NCBI GenBank assembly: GCA_036741355.1
Contig: DAINSK010000016.1
Location: forward strand, 4,931-68,930
Reading direction: 5' to 3'
DNA: 64,000 nucleotides
Source: JBBRGK01 sp036741355
GTDB lineage: Bacteria; Chloroflexota; Dehalococcoidia; CAUJGQ01
Shown here piece by piece: positions 34,168-43,655 of this stretch. The position numbers were made by a program, and so were the translations under genes. Under the pieces are notes generated by a model. That model had not been told where the DNA came from and ran no database searches. It was given only the letters and a program-made list of their open reading frames with translations. The first letter of the stretch is position 1, and the number at the start of each line of letters is the position of its first letter.

Positions 34168-34419
34168 ATGATGACGGCGACATCGCCGGGGACGCGGATG
34201 GACGGGATCGAGTTTGAGCCAGGCGCCTACCCCGAAGTGTGGCTTGTGAAGCACCACGGACAGCCATGCGGCGCCGTTGGGTTTGCCCCCGGCGACGGGC
34301 GTTGGCGCGCCGCCTGGCGCGGAAACCTGGTTGGCGACAGTTGTGATACGCGCGAAGAAGCAGCGGAGATCCTGATCGATTTGAAGCGGCAACGGGAGCT
34401 CGCACCGGAGCAGCCATAA
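34168..34419 (+). CDS. small hypothetical protein
   Basis: 83 residues, start MMTATSPGTRMDG. Core FEPGAYPEVWLVKHHGQPCGAVGF and WRAAWRGNLVGDSCDTREEAAEILIDL look like a small beta-strand-rich domain ending in a helix. GAGGTGACGGG lies just before ATG 34168, and a TACACT box lies upstream. I do not recognise the family. Confidence 0.5.
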   Translation: MMTATSPGTRMDGIEFEPGAYPEVWLVKHHGQPCGAVGFAPGDGRWRAAWRGNLVGDSCDTREEAAEILIDLKRQRELAPEQP

Positions 34420-34514
34420 CGGCCCTCCACGGCCGACCGCACGGAGGCTGTTGCGGGACAGACCGACGATAAGCGCGCTGGTATTCGCGTAACGCGCTCG
34501 GGAACCACGCGAAA

Positions 34515-34643
34515 TCAGCGCCCGGTCCAGTTAGGTATGGTCGCGAGGCGCTCGCTTCCGCCCTGGCCGGCGAGCCGGACGCGGACGCACTGGCCCGCCT
34601 CATTCTGCACGACAACGCGGCGGTGATGTACGCAATTAGGTGA
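34515..34643 (+). pseudogene. C-terminal remnant of an amidohydrolase-like protein
   Basis: A frame with no start codon reads PVRYGREALASALAGEP, then LARLILHDNAAVMYAIR and a stop. The L-H-D-N-A ending is typical of the C-terminus of TIM-barrel amidohydrolases (the segment after the last barrel strand). Upstream sequence does not continue the protein, so only the tail remains. Confidence 0.4.
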
Positions 34644-34646
34644 GGG

Positions 34647-34961
34647 CTACTCCAACTTGTATGCCACGTTAATCTTGGCGAAGTTCAGGCTGATGCTTTC
34701 CGTCGGGCCGGCGGCGAACAGCAGCTTGAGTTGATGGCCAGCCTTGAGGTAGCTGCTCTCGCCCTTGATGCCTTCGAGTTTGAGGAACGCATCGTAGGCG
34801 TAGCCCCGAACCTCGTCGTTCTGCGTGGCCGCTTCCGCTAGCGCGAGTAGCTGCTCCATCAGCGGCTTCTCGTCGACCGGCAGGCCGGCATGGAAGGCAC
34901 GCAGGTGCTCCGCGAACGCGGCTCCCGTCGGGCTGACCCGGGTCCCTGATTGCTCTGCCAT
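34647..34961 (-). CDS. hypothetical protein, about 104 residues
   Basis: Start at ATG 34961 with GAGGAGAG upstream. N-terminal half helical (AEHLRAFHAGLPVDEKPLMEQLLALAE), C-terminal half probably beta (YLKAGHQLKLLFAAGPTES, SISLNFAKINVAYKLE). No cysteine cluster, TM segment or catalytic motif. Family not recognised; the composition and good ribosome site support a real gene. Confidence 0.6.
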   Translation of the reverse strand: MAEQSGTRVSPTGAAFAEHLRAFHAGLPVDEKPLMEQLLALAEAATQNDEVRGYAYDAFLKLEGIKGESSYLKAGHQLKLLFAAGPTESISLNFAKINVAYKLE

Positions 34962-34989
34962 CTCTTCTCTCCTCAAGTTGATTCGTGGT

Positions 34990-35424
34990 CTAACTGTTAT
35001 CGGTTACCACATCGACGCGGTCGCCGTTCGCGTCGCGTACCTCGACGAACCAGGAGCATTCTCGCCAGCTACGGACGACACGGCCGTATGGAAAGCCCCG
35101 GCAGACGTCGGGACGCGTCTGGTGAATGCCGCAGCGGCCCAGACCGTCAGGGTCGCGACCGAAATGAGTACAGCGATATCGCCATCCGGCCCTTACCTCG
35201 CTCACAAGCACGAGGCCCGAGAGGAAACGGCGCCGATCTTCGTCCGTTGCCGGGTCCGCAAGCTGGACCACCATTTCCGATGGCGACGAAGCGGAGCGGA
35301 TGTCCTCGCAACAGAGACCGCAGCGGTTGCACTCGATCGTCCGGTACTGCCCCGGTGTAACGACCGGAATCGGGATCAGTTGATCGACGACGCGATCGAC
35401 GAGTGCAGCGAACGGATCCGGCAT
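34990..35424 (-). CDS. YkgJ-family cysteine cluster protein
   Basis: 144 residues with the YkgJ metal-binding cysteine set: CNRCGLCCEDI (about 32-42), CTHF (about 85), GRCGIHQTRPDVCRGFPYG (about 97-115) and a late Cys in WRECSWF. The family is annotated as a putative zinc- or iron-chelating domain, and the cluster identity is not established. CGGAGAG upstream of ATG 35424. Confidence 0.85.
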   Translation of the reverse strand: MPDPFAALVDRVVDQLIPIPVVTPGQYRTIECNRCGLCCEDIRSASSPSEMVVQLADPATDEDRRRFLSGLVLVSEVRAGWRYRCTHFGRDPDGLGRCGIHQTRPDVCRGFPYGRVVRSWRECSWFVEVRDANGDRVDVVTDNS

Positions 35425-35685
35425 TCCCGAACTCTCCGTAGCGCGGGCCCGAGCTCGATACCGTGCTTCAATCGCCCGGGCGCGACTCCAGTATAGGTGC
35501 GGGTGTTGCCGATTTTCAGATACAAACCAGGGAAGTCGTGAATGCGTGCACGTATTCCGCGTACACGTCGCCGTGCCCCGGCTGCAGGCCGATTTTCAGG
35601 CGCCGCTCTCGACGGTCGAGCGGACGATCACCGGCCAGGTTCGCGCCTCTGCGCCGACCGTGTTTGCTCATGCAACTCTTGTACG

Positions 35686-36312
35686 CTAGCCGAGCACGCC
35701 GAAGCTGTATCCCTGCGCAACGAGTTGGGGCACAACGGAGTTTAGCGCGGCGACGGTGAATCGACCCTGCGTGTGCATGGTCACGACGCCGGATCGGATG
35801 CGGTTGGCGACGTACGACGCGGATGCACCGGCCCAGTCGTTTGTGTCCCAGTTGGTGTGAATGGAGGTATAACCGAGTTGCCCGGCTACCCCCCGGACAA
35901 AGGCGTTGTCGGCAAAGTACGGCGCGTGCAACAACGGCGCGGTGCTGACGCCAAGCACGCGATTGGCCGCGTCTTCGCAGCGCTGGATCTCGCGGGCGAC
36001 CTGGTCGCCGCCGAGCCTCGTGAGGTTCGGATGGTCATAGGTGTGGTTGGCGATGCGATGACCCAGGTCGACGGCCCCCTGTACCTCACGCGCGTGCCAT
36101 TCGATTGCCTGCCCGGTAAGAAAGAACGTCCCCGCCACGCCGAGCGCGCTCAGCGCGCGCGCCTTTTCCAGCGTGCCGACGTAGCCGTCGTCGAACGTCA
36201 GGTAGATCGTATTGTCGCCCTGGTCGGCGACCGCTCGAGAGACACCGAGACTGAGACTAAGACCCAGCGAACCGAGACCGGTGAAAAACCGTCTGCGGCT
36301 GACGACGAGCAC
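35686..36312 (-). CDS. exported polysaccharide deacetylase (NodB-like)
   Basis: 208 residues. The N-terminus VVSRRRFFTGLGSLGLSLSL is a twin-arginine-type signal. NodB homology domain: TFDDGYVGT (metal Asp, about 39-47), NHTYDHPNLTRL (His-x3-His, about 88-99), LHAPYFADN and a late TMHTQG. It removes N-acetyl groups from wall or capsular glycans. GTG 36312 follows AAGGAG. Confidence 0.88.
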   Translation of the reverse strand: MLVVSRRRFFTGLGSLGLSLSLGVSRAVADQGDNTIYLTFDDGYVGTLEKARALSALGVAGTFFLTGQAIEWHAREVQGAVDLGHRIANHTYDHPNLTRLGGDQVAREIQRCEDAANRVLGVSTAPLLHAPYFADNAFVRGVAGQLGYTSIHTNWDTNDWAGASASYVANRIRSGVVTMHTQGRFTVAALNSVVPQLVAQGYSFGVLG

Positions 36313-36465
36313 GGCTGGACTCCTTGTACCCTCATTTTCGGTCCGCAGAAGGACGGGAAACCGTTTCTTAACTACGAAGGTTATGCGTTGAACCTGGACT
36401 GGATGTCAAGTGCCGGGGACTTTGCCGGTCGGATAATCGGCGGCTGACTTCTCGCCCGGACAGCT

Positions 36466-38655
36466 TTACATCCCCTTGAGCGCCCCCACGAGTGGATCTA
36501 GCACCTTGCGGGACAGGCTGTGGCGGACGCTGTTGTCCGGTGGCTCGCGGAGCACGCGCACGGCGCCGTGCCGCTCGAGAACGTGGTAGTCGGTGCTGCC
36601 GTCCGACTGACGGCGGAATTGCAGCGTCAGCACGCTGCCCCCGATACGCAGATTGGTCAGGGTGACGTCCGGCAACCATTCGGGCAACTCTGGGTAGACG
36701 AGCAGCACACCTAACGGCGCGATCGGGCGTACGCCCAGCATCGCCTGCAGGCAGAGCAGAATGGCGCCGGCCGACCAGGCCTGCGGCCAGCAGGCCTGTG
36801 GATAGATGCCCGGCAACGGGTGGCTGTGGTCGCGTTGCTCGCCGCCGACAGCCTCGGGGAGGCGGTGTAGGCTGTAACGTTCAGCCAGGTCGAACGTGCC
36901 CTTGGCGACCGCATTGGCATGCATACCGAAGCCGTAGCGCTTGAGACCGAAGGCGATCGTCGCCTGCTCGACCGTCCAGACGCTGCCGAGGTGATAGCTG
37001 AAGGGGTTGTAGGCGACGTGGTCGGCGCTCAGCGTACGTACGCCCCAGCCGCTGAAGAGGTCGGGCGCCATCAGCCGTCCCGCTACCGCGGGCGCATGGT
37101 CGGCGTCGACGATGCCCGTTGCCAGGCAGTGACCGGCGTTGGAGCCGATGGAGCGCACCTGCCGCTTCTGTCCGTCCAGGCCCATCGCCAGAAATCCTTG
37201 CTCCGGCATCCAGAAGGCGCGGTTGAACCGCTGCTTGAGCTGCATTGATTCGCGCAGAAGCTGACGCCCGCGGCTGATGTGGCCCAAGGCGATGAGCGCC
37301 GCTCCGAGCTGCTGCTTGCCGGCGTAGACGTATCCCTGCACCTCACAGGTTGCGAGCGGCAGCGACGCATCACGGCCGTTCTCGCCCAAGATCGCGTGCT
37401 CGGAGTCCTTCCAGCCCTGGTTTCGGTCGCCCATTCGCGATCGCGTCTGATATTCGTAGAAGCCGTCGCCGTCGAGGTCTGCCCGTCCGTCAAGCCACGC
37501 CAGCACGCGCTCAGCCGCTGGCAGGTGGGCGCGGAGGAAGTCGCGGTCACCCGTCCACATGAAGTGCTGGCCGAGCCCGATCAAGAAGTCGCCGGGCGAA
37601 GCGTAATCGCTGAAGTAGCGGCCGCGCGGGTTCAGGTTGAGCAGGTTGAGCGGACCGGAGCGCACCTGTTGGATGATGCGACCGGGCTGCTCGTCGCGAA
37701 AGTCGTCGGTCGTCGTGCCCTGATACCGTTCGCAGACTAAAAGTGCACTTTCCAGTAATACGTGAGAAGCGAGCAGCGACTGCCAGGACGTGGTGAGCAG
37801 GTCGCGACCGAACGGGTTCTGGTAGAACGGGATGCCGGCCGCGAATGCCGGCTGCTCGTCTTGGGGACCGTCCCAGAGCGCGAGAGCCGCGAGGTCGGAC
37901 ACTGCCCGCTCCGCGCTCCGCTGGACGCTGCTGTTCGACGATGTAATGCGCGTCGCGCCGCCGAGCCAAGGGGGGTGCATGGAGTTTCGGCCATAGCAGT
38001 CCGTGGACGGCGCAAGAGGAACGCCCTGGTGCACTGGAGCCACCGACACGCAGACGTGCCAGTCGTCTTGCGGCGCCAGCGAAAGCTCCCAGCCAACTCC
38101 GTCATCCTCGCAGCGCGGTCGGTTGCTGAACGTAAGCTGCACCGCCTCCCGCAGGTCTGGGTGGCGATAGACGAACGCGATGCTGTTGCTCTCCCCGAGC
38201 TTGCACTCGCGTTGCACCGTTGCGGACTGCAGCCGTTTACCGCGCCGGGGCTCCTCGAGGTCGGCGAAGTCCGCTTCAAGCAAGAGCGAAAACGTGCACG
38301 CGACCGGTGCGAGCGAGTGGTTGCGAACGTCGAGGTCGATGTGGAAGCCGTTCGCCGCGGTCACGGTGAGCTGGGCAACTACGGCATGGTCTACGTATTC
38401 TGTGTCGCCCGTCAGGCGTGGGTCCTGGTAGTAGGCAAGCAGGAGGTCGTCGCGCGCCGGGGCCACCTGAATGGGAAACAGCGGCTGGCCGTTGAGACGC
38501 AAAGCAAAACGGTTCAGGATGCGCGTGTTGGCGTAGTAGAATCCTTCGACGCCTTCGTCGCGAACTTCACCGTCGGGGGCGGTGACGAGGAGCGACTGGT
38601 CGTGAAAGACCTGGTGGCGTCCCGACTGACCACGCAGGCCGGTCTCTTCGTTCAT
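36466..38655 (-). CDS. glycogen-debranching-type amylo-alpha-1,6-glucosidase family protein
   Basis: 729 residues. The N-terminal GDE domain begins RHQVFHDQSLLVTAPDGEV and FYYANTRILNRFALRLNGQP, and the C-terminal (alpha/alpha)6 barrel runs from about 300 (GLGQHFMWTGDRDFLRAHLP; SRMGDRNQGWKDSEHAI; PQACWPQAWSAGAILLCLQAML). ATG 38655 is the family start; a longer frame to 39030 runs antisense-like through the upstream SDR gene. It likely trims or debranches alpha-glucans. It is 19 bp downstream of the SDR gene, and a glycosyltransferase gene lies in the same direction further upstream. Confidence 0.85.
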   Translation of the reverse strand: MNEETGLRGQSGRHQVFHDQSLLVTAPDGEVRDEGVEGFYYANTRILNRFALRLNGQPLFPIQVAPARDDLLLAYYQDPRLTGDTEYVDHAVVAQLTVTAANGFHIDLDVRNHSLAPVACTFSLLLEADFADLEEPRRGKRLQSATVQRECKLGESNSIAFVYRHPDLREAVQLTFSNRPRCEDDGVGWELSLAPQDDWHVCVSVAPVHQGVPLAPSTDCYGRNSMHPPWLGGATRITSSNSSVQRSAERAVSDLAALALWDGPQDEQPAFAAGIPFYQNPFGRDLLTTSWQSLLASHVLLESALLVCERYQGTTTDDFRDEQPGRIIQQVRSGPLNLLNLNPRGRYFSDYASPGDFLIGLGQHFMWTGDRDFLRAHLPAAERVLAWLDGRADLDGDGFYEYQTRSRMGDRNQGWKDSEHAILGENGRDASLPLATCEVQGYVYAGKQQLGAALIALGHISRGRQLLRESMQLKQRFNRAFWMPEQGFLAMGLDGQKRQVRSIGSNAGHCLATGIVDADHAPAVAGRLMAPDLFSGWGVRTLSADHVAYNPFSYHLGSVWTVEQATIAFGLKRYGFGMHANAVAKGTFDLAERYSLHRLPEAVGGEQRDHSHPLPGIYPQACWPQAWSAGAILLCLQAMLGVRPIAPLGVLLVYPELPEWLPDVTLTNLRIGGSVLTLQFRRQSDGSTDYHVLERHGAVRVLREPPDNSVRHSLSRKVLDPLVGALKGM

Positions 38656-38674
38656 TCTCTCGTCGCCAGATGCA

Positions 38675-39676
38675 TCAACGGCGTCCCAACCGCCAGACAC
38701 CGCCGGCGAGGCCGGCGGCCAGCGCGCCGGCCAGGGTGGCGCGGGGATGGAGCCGCGCCACGTTGTAGAGACTGACGCCGCGGCCAGGAAAACTGCCGCG
38801 TACGGAACCCTTGCCGGGCAGCGGCGCGAAGAGGTTGTTGGGAGCGTGATCGGACTTCGGTTGCTTCGACTGCTGGCCCTTCGAGCCGGTCTTTGCCATC
38901 CAGCGGTCGATCGCCGGGCCGGCGAACGCTTCGAGCGTGCTAAGCAGCTTGCTTGCCCCTCCCACAGCGATCTCGCGGGTGCGATGCTCGGCCGCGTAGC
39001 AGATGGCTTGAGCAACCAGGTCAGGGTCATAGACAGGCGTCATCGGCTTCGGCTTTACGCCCATGTGGGTTGCCGCTTGATCGAAGAGCGGCGTGTTCAT
39101 CGACGAGGGCTTGATCAGCGTCACCTGTATCTCACTGCCCGCCTCTTCCAGCTCGACGCGCAGCGATTCAGTCAGTGCTTTCACCGCGTGCTTGGATGCA
39201 CAGTACGCGCTTTGCATCGGCACCGCCCGGTCGGAGAGCGCTGACCCGACACAGATCAATGCGCCTGCACCCCGCTGTTTGAGGTAGGGCAGAGCCGCGC
39301 GGCAGCCGTAAACCTGTCCAAGGAAGTTCACGTCGAGCACCCGCCTGAACTCGTCTGAGCCGAGCTGTTCCATGCTGCCATAGGCGGACACACCGGCGTT
39401 GTTCACCCAGGTGTCTATACCGCCGAACGTTTCCGCCGCCCGGCCGGCGAGTGCCTGCACCTGCGCTTCGTCCGTGACGTCGGTCGGGACCGCCAGGGCA
39501 CGGCCGCCTGCGCGGCGAATCTCGTCCGCGACCGCGGCAAGCGCCGTCCCATTCCGCGCGGTCACCACAACGCTGGCGCCCTTCGCGGCGAGCCGCAGGG
39601 CGGTCTGCCGGCCGATGCCACTGGAAGCCCCAGTAACCACGACCGTTTGCTCGTTCAGGCGCTTGAGTGCCCGCAT
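38675..39676 (-). CDS. short-chain dehydrogenase/reductase
   Basis: 333 residues. Classical SDR: TGASSGIGRQ (cofactor Gly motif, about 15-24), NNAGVSAYG (about 91), catalytic Ser in VGSALSD and YCASKHAVKAL (Tyr-x3-Lys, about 157-161). The C-terminal ~80 residues are an extension with a Pro/Gly-rich segment and a hydrophobic ALAAGLAGGVWRLG end, as in membrane-associated SDRs of this size. NADP preference and substrate unknown. Directly upstream of the debranching-type gene. Confidence 0.88.
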   Translation of the reverse strand: MRALKRLNEQTVVVTGASSGIGRQTALRLAAKGASVVVTARNGTALAAVADEIRRAGGRALAVPTDVTDEAQVQALAGRAAETFGGIDTWVNNAGVSAYGSMEQLGSDEFRRVLDVNFLGQVYGCRAALPYLKQRGAGALICVGSALSDRAVPMQSAYCASKHAVKALTESLRVELEEAGSEIQVTLIKPSSMNTPLFDQAATHMGVKPKPMTPVYDPDLVAQAICYAAEHRTREIAVGGASKLLSTLEAFAGPAIDRWMAKTGSKGQQSKQPKSDHAPNNLFAPLPGKGSVRGSFPGRGVSLYNVARLHPRATLAGALAAGLAGGVWRLGRR

Positions 39677-39709
39677 GTTGGTCCCTCTCGCACCGTAATG
39701 GCGGTGTGG

Positions 39710-39937
39710 TTACGTCGAGTGTACGTCAACGCTGGCGGAGTTGGTGCGGACAGCGATGAAGACACCGGTCGCCGCTTCGGCCATCGCCAGCACCCCCGTG
39801 AGCCGCGGGTGGCGGTTCAGGAAACGTAGCGAATCTCGCCACAGTGCGGGGGACCACGCGGGGCTCCAGAGCCCGGTCTGCCGCGCCGGCATGAGGAGAA
39901 CGAGAAGGCCATCACCGGCCAGAAAGGCCGCGAGCAT
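39710..39937 (-). CDS. small hypothetical membrane protein
   Basis: 75 residues with an N-terminal hydrophobic helix (MLAAFLAGDGLLVLLMPA) and a second near residues 46-63 (LTGVLAMAEAATGVFIAV), joined by a basic loop RDSLRFLNRHPRL. Family not recognised. It precedes the SDR gene in the same direction. Confidence 0.45.
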   Translation of the reverse strand: MLAAFLAGDGLLVLLMPARQTGLWSPAWSPALWRDSLRFLNRHPRLTGVLAMAEAATGVFIAVRTNSASVDVHST

Positions 39938-39987
39938 GTTAAGGCTCAGCCGCCTCCAGGCGGCCGCAGACGCCGGCGTATGCGTGC

Positions 39988-40500
39988 TTAGCGCGGCGAG
40001 CCGTGCGGGCGAAGCGCGTGGTGGCTCTGCTCGGCCTGCTCGAGCGTGGCATCGTCGGCCACCATTGCGAGATGGTGGCGGAAGACCAGCTCACCGCCTA
40101 GCCAGCCGGAGAGGAGCAGCAACCCAACACTCACGGCGTGCAGGATAAGCACTATGACCTGGCGCCCGCCATTGATCGCCGCGTCCTCTCGCATCAGCAG
40201 CATGGCGATGAAGAAGAGGCCAACGACTGTAAGGTTGAGTGCCATGTGCGCCGTGGCCACGCCGCGCGCATCGCTGTTGACCGCCATCGTGAACTAATCG
40301 CCGAAGCCCGGCAGCGCCGCGACCAGCGCGGTGACGATCGCTGCAATGCCTGACCAGAAGGCGATGCTGTACCACTCGTGCGTCCGTCCCGACGCCGCGT
40401 AGACGATGTCCGCAACCAGCGTCCAGGTAAAGAGCCCAATCGGCAAGGCGACGAGCATGGGATGCAGGGGATGTCCGGTTATCGAGAATTTACTCCGCAT
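39988..40500 (-). pseudogene. DUF2231 membrane protein interrupted by an in-frame TAG
   Basis: The two halves lie in one frame: MRSKFSITGHPLHPMLVALP ... ALPGFGD, stop TAG (40294-40296), then FTMAVNSDARGVATAHMALN ... LLLSGWLGGELVFRHH. The DUF2231 hallmarks GHPLHPMLVALPIG, HMALN and SGWLGGELV are all present across both halves, about 170 residues with four TM helices. Relatives have an aromatic residue at the broken position (GFxDY), so TAG most simply replaces TAC/TAT. ATG 40500 has GTGGAGG upstream. Whether it is a real nonsense mutation or a consensus error cannot be told here. Confidence 0.75.
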
Positions 40501-40628
40501 CGCGTCCTCCACTTTGCTCCGTGTACGGCCATGCGGGGTGAAAGTCTACCGCGAGCGTACGCGCGCTCTATCGTAAACAGAATAGTTCGGGTGAGGTACG
40601 TTTGCAATATCCGGGCTAAGGGACTGCA

Positions 40629-41828
40629 TTATTCACCGATCGGGGCAAGCGCGGCGCTGGCAACCAAGGCTCCCGCCGCCCTGACGGTCTCCGTGGCTCT
40701 TGACTCGCCGCGGTGGTTGCCGAGCCAGCCGGAACCGGCCTCTATCAGCCGCCGGTACACGTCTTCGTAGCGATCGGCCATAGCGGTTGGTGAGAAGCGC
40801 AATTCCGCCGCCCACCGGCAGCGGCTCCGTTCGATCTCGTGGACGCGCTCGATTGCACGAACCATACCGTCTTCGTCAGGCACCACGAAGCCGGTGACGC
40901 CGTCCTCAATCACTTCGGGCACCGATCCGCAGGGAAAGCCGATCACGGGCGTCCCGCAGGCAAGCGCTTCGGCCATGACCAGGCCGAACGGCTCGGGCCA
41001 GCGGATCGGGAAGAGGAGCGCCAAGGCGCCGCTGAGTAGCTCTGCCTTGTCGGCGCCGCCAACCTCGCCGACGTACTCGACTCCCGGCAAGTCGATCAGC
41101 GGCTTCACCTCGTCGTTCCAATAGCGCCAGTCCGCGCGGACCTCCGCGTTATGCGGCTGGTCGAGCGGCATGCGTGCGCCGATCTTGAGCAGCAGCCCGG
41201 CCCGCTGCGCCACCCTGATGGCGGTGTCCAGCCCCTTTTCGGGCGCGATGCGACCGAGGAACGCGAGGTAGTTTCCTCCACGAGGCCGGTAAGGAAATTC
41301 GTCGAGCGCTATGCCGTGGTAGATCGTCTCCTGCCAGTTCGCCCAAGGAATCGGCTGGCGTTGCGCGTCGCTGATCGAGACCACCGGTAGATCGGCGAAG
41401 CGGCGATACATCGGCTGCCATTCGGGGAGATCGAGGCGGCTGTGCAGTGTACTGACCGTTGGTACCCCCCGATGCGACCGCGCCATGGGGTAGGTGTAGA
41501 ACCCCATGTGGTTATGGATGATGTCGAACTCATCTGCCATCGAGTAGAGCTTATCGAGCGCCGTCATCATGAATGGGAGCGGATCTTCGTACCTGGGGTC
41601 ATGCCAGATGGCATGATCGGCGGTTGGAACCAGTCGTGCCGCTGTCCGTGAGTCGCCACTCGCGAACAGCGTGACTGCATGTCCGCGCCGAACCAGCTCC
41701 TCGGTCAGTACCGAAACCACGCGTTCGGTGCCGCCGTAGCGCTCCGGCGGTACGGCCTCGACCGGCGCCACCAACTGGGCGATGCGAAGGGGTCGCTGTG
41801 TTCGCGTGTTGATCCTGGTGAACGACAT
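40629..41828 (-). CDS. GT4-family glycosyltransferase
   Basis: 399 residues, GT-B fold group 1 glycosyltransferase. N-terminal acceptor side: PPERYGGTERVVSVLTEEL; C-terminal donor side: LGRIAPEKGLDTAIRVA and the nucleotide-sugar motif WPEPFGLVMAEALACGTPVI with E-x7-E. RBS GTAGGAAAG before ATG 41828. With the debranching-type enzyme downstream it may build or remodel a glucan or glycolipid. Confidence 0.88.
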   Translation of the reverse strand: MSFTRINTRTQRPLRIAQLVAPVEAVPPERYGGTERVVSVLTEELVRRGHAVTLFASGDSRTAARLVPTADHAIWHDPRYEDPLPFMMTALDKLYSMADEFDIIHNHMGFYTYPMARSHRGVPTVSTLHSRLDLPEWQPMYRRFADLPVVSISDAQRQPIPWANWQETIYHGIALDEFPYRPRGGNYLAFLGRIAPEKGLDTAIRVAQRAGLLLKIGARMPLDQPHNAEVRADWRYWNDEVKPLIDLPGVEYVGEVGGADKAELLSGALALLFPIRWPEPFGLVMAEALACGTPVIGFPCGSVPEVIEDGVTGFVVPDEDGMVRAIERVHEIERSRCRWAAELRFSPTAMADRYEDVYRRLIEAGSGWLGNHRGESRATETVRAAGALVASAALAPIGE

Positions 41829-42009
41829 CTTTCCTACCTGATTCCCCCTCCAGTATGCCGCCGTAGCGGTCCGAACATCGTACCACCAAGGCAGTAATTA
41901 ATGCCGGGTTGCCAAATCGCGCCGCATCGAGCAATCTGGACCGGACGCTGGGTCGCCTCGCACTATCGAAAAGCACCCAGGGGTCGCGTTGCCAGGCAGG
42001 AGTAGAGAT

Positions 42010-42237
42010 GTGACAAACAACGAAAAACGGACCCCGGCGATGACGGCCCGCGAAGTGCTGCGCCGGGCAGAGGCGGCGGGCGTTGCGATCGACCAGGATC
42101 TGCTGCCCGAGTTGGTGAACGCGATGGACCTGGCGCTGACCCCGTTGCGAGACGTCGACACGCGGACCATCCGGCCGGTCGAGCCCGCGGTCCGGTTCGA
42201 TGCGACGGGCGGATTTTCTGAAGGGAAGGGCTGGTAA
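42010..42237 (+). CDS. GatC/AtzG-like small partner of an amidase
   Basis: 75 residues from GTG 42010 (CAGGAG upstream). It resembles GatC and AtzG: an N-terminal helical REVLRRAEAAGVAIDQDLLPEL segment, then ALTPLRDVDTRTIRPVEPAVRFDA, the extended stretch that wraps an amidase. Its stop overlaps the amidase ATG (TAATG at 42235), so the two are translated together and probably form a complex. Confidence 0.72.
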   Translation: MTNNEKRTPAMTAREVLRRAEAAGVAIDQDLLPELVNAMDLALTPLRDVDTRTIRPVEPAVRFDATGGFSEGKGW

Positions 42238-43655
42238 TGCAGGCCACCGATCTCGCCTACCTATCGGTCCGCGAAGCCGGGGCGCTGTTCCGGTCCCGAG
42301 AGCTGTCGCCGGTGGAGTTGACCCGGGCGCTGATCGAGCGCACGGAGCGTTTCCAGGAAGCGTTAGCGCCGTACGTGACCTTCATGCCCGAGCAGTCCCT
42401 CTCGGAAGCCCGCGCCGCCGAGGCGGCGTTCCGCGAGGGCGGCGATCGCGCGTCCTCGCCCTTGCTAGGCATTCCGGTCGCCTATAAGGACATCGTGATG
42501 ACGAGGGGTGTACGCACGACCGCCGGTTCGGCGCTCCACGAAACGTTTGTACCCGAGATCGATGCGGCGGTTGTCAAGCGTTGGCGAGCGGCAGGCGCGG
42601 TGACGATGGGAAAGTTGATCACGCACGAGTTCGCGCTGGGGTTGCAGCCGCCGGAGCACGCCTTCCGCTGGGCGCGCAACCCCTGGAACACCGGCCATAT
42701 TCCCGGCGGCTCGAGCAGCGGCAGCGGCACGGCGCTCGCCGCGGGGCTGGTGCTCGGCGCAATCGGCACCGATACCGGAGGCAGCATCCGCAACCCGGCG
42801 TCGTTTTGCGCGATCAGCGGGCTCAAGCCCACGTACGGTCGCGTCAGCCGCCACGGCGTGTTCACATTGTCCTGGACCCTGGACCACGTTGGGCCGATGG
42901 CGCGCTCGGTCGAAGACCTGGCGCTGCTGCTAAACCCACTTGCCGGGCACGACCGTGCCGACCCCGCGAGTGCGCACGCGCCGGTGGAAGACTACACGGC
43001 CGGGCTGGCACGAGGCGTGCGCGGACTGCGAATAGGAATTCCGACCAACTATTTCTTCGACGGTGCCGCCGACGAAGTGCGAGCCGCCGTATATGGGGCG
43101 GCTGACGTCTTTCGAGACCAAGGCGCCGACGTGCGTGAGCTCGAAGTGCCCCGTGCCGAGCTTTCGCCGATTGTGGGCGTGATCATGCTCTCCGAAGCCT
43201 ACGCATATCACGCGACCGATCTGCGCGAGTCACCGCAGAGATACGGCAGGCAGCTACGCAACCGTATCCTCATGGGAGCGCTGTACTCGGCGTCCGAATA
43301 CATCCAGGCGCAACGGGCGCGGCAGATGCTGCGCGAATCAATTGCCGCCGTGATGGACCGAGAGCGCGGCGTCGATCTGCTGCTCACTCCCGCCAACCCC
43401 GAGCCGGCGCCCACGTATGAAGCCGGGCTCGCGGCGAGTATGCGCCGCACCCGTTCGTACACGAGCCCGTTTAACCTCACGGGGCAGCCCTCCCTGGTCG
43501 TGCCGTGTGGCTTGTCGGGCGCCGGGCTGCCGATCGGCTTGATGTTGTCGGGGCGGCCCTTTGAGGAGTCGCGGACGCTGAGCGCGGGGCACGCCTTTCA
43601 GCAAATGACTAATTGGCACAGGCGCCGGCCGCCGCTGCCGTTCACCCCGGAATAA
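42237..43655 (+). CDS. amidase signature family enzyme
   Basis: 472 residues with a complete Ser-cisSer-Lys triad: Lys in IPVAYKDIVMTRG (about 80), cis-Ser in GGSSSGSGTALAAG (about 158), nucleophile Ser in DTGGSIRNPASFC (about 181). It hydrolyses an amide bond; the AtzE/GatA relation and small upstream partner suggest a catabolic amidase (AtzE-like) rather than the tRNA amidotransferase, since no gatB is present. Confidence 0.9.
   Translation: MQATDLAYLSVREAGALFRSRELSPVELTRALIERTERFQEALAPYVTFMPEQSLSEARAAEAAFREGGDRASSPLLGIPVAYKDIVMTRGVRTTAGSALHETFVPEIDAAVVKRWRAAGAVTMGKLITHEFALGLQPPEHAFRWARNPWNTGHIPGGSSSGSGTALAAGLVLGAIGTDTGGSIRNPASFCAISGLKPTYGRVSRHGVFTLSWTLDHVGPMARSVEDLALLLNPLAGHDRADPASAHAPVEDYTAGLARGVRGLRIGIPTNYFFDGAADEVRAAVYGAADVFRDQGADVRELEVPRAELSPIVGVIMLSEAYAYHATDLRESPQRYGRQLRNRILMGALYSASEYIQAQRARQMLRESIAAVMDRERGVDLLLTPANPEPAPTYEAGLAASMRRTRSYTSPFNLTGQPSLVVPCGLSGAGLPIGLMLSGRPFEESRTLSAGHAFQQMTNWHRRRPPLPFTPE

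Noticed and set aside
40294..40296. TAG in the DUF2231 gene as a pyrrolysine codon
   Set aside because: No methylamine methyltransferase or pyl genes are in the window, and the family has Tyr here; point mutation or read error is simpler.
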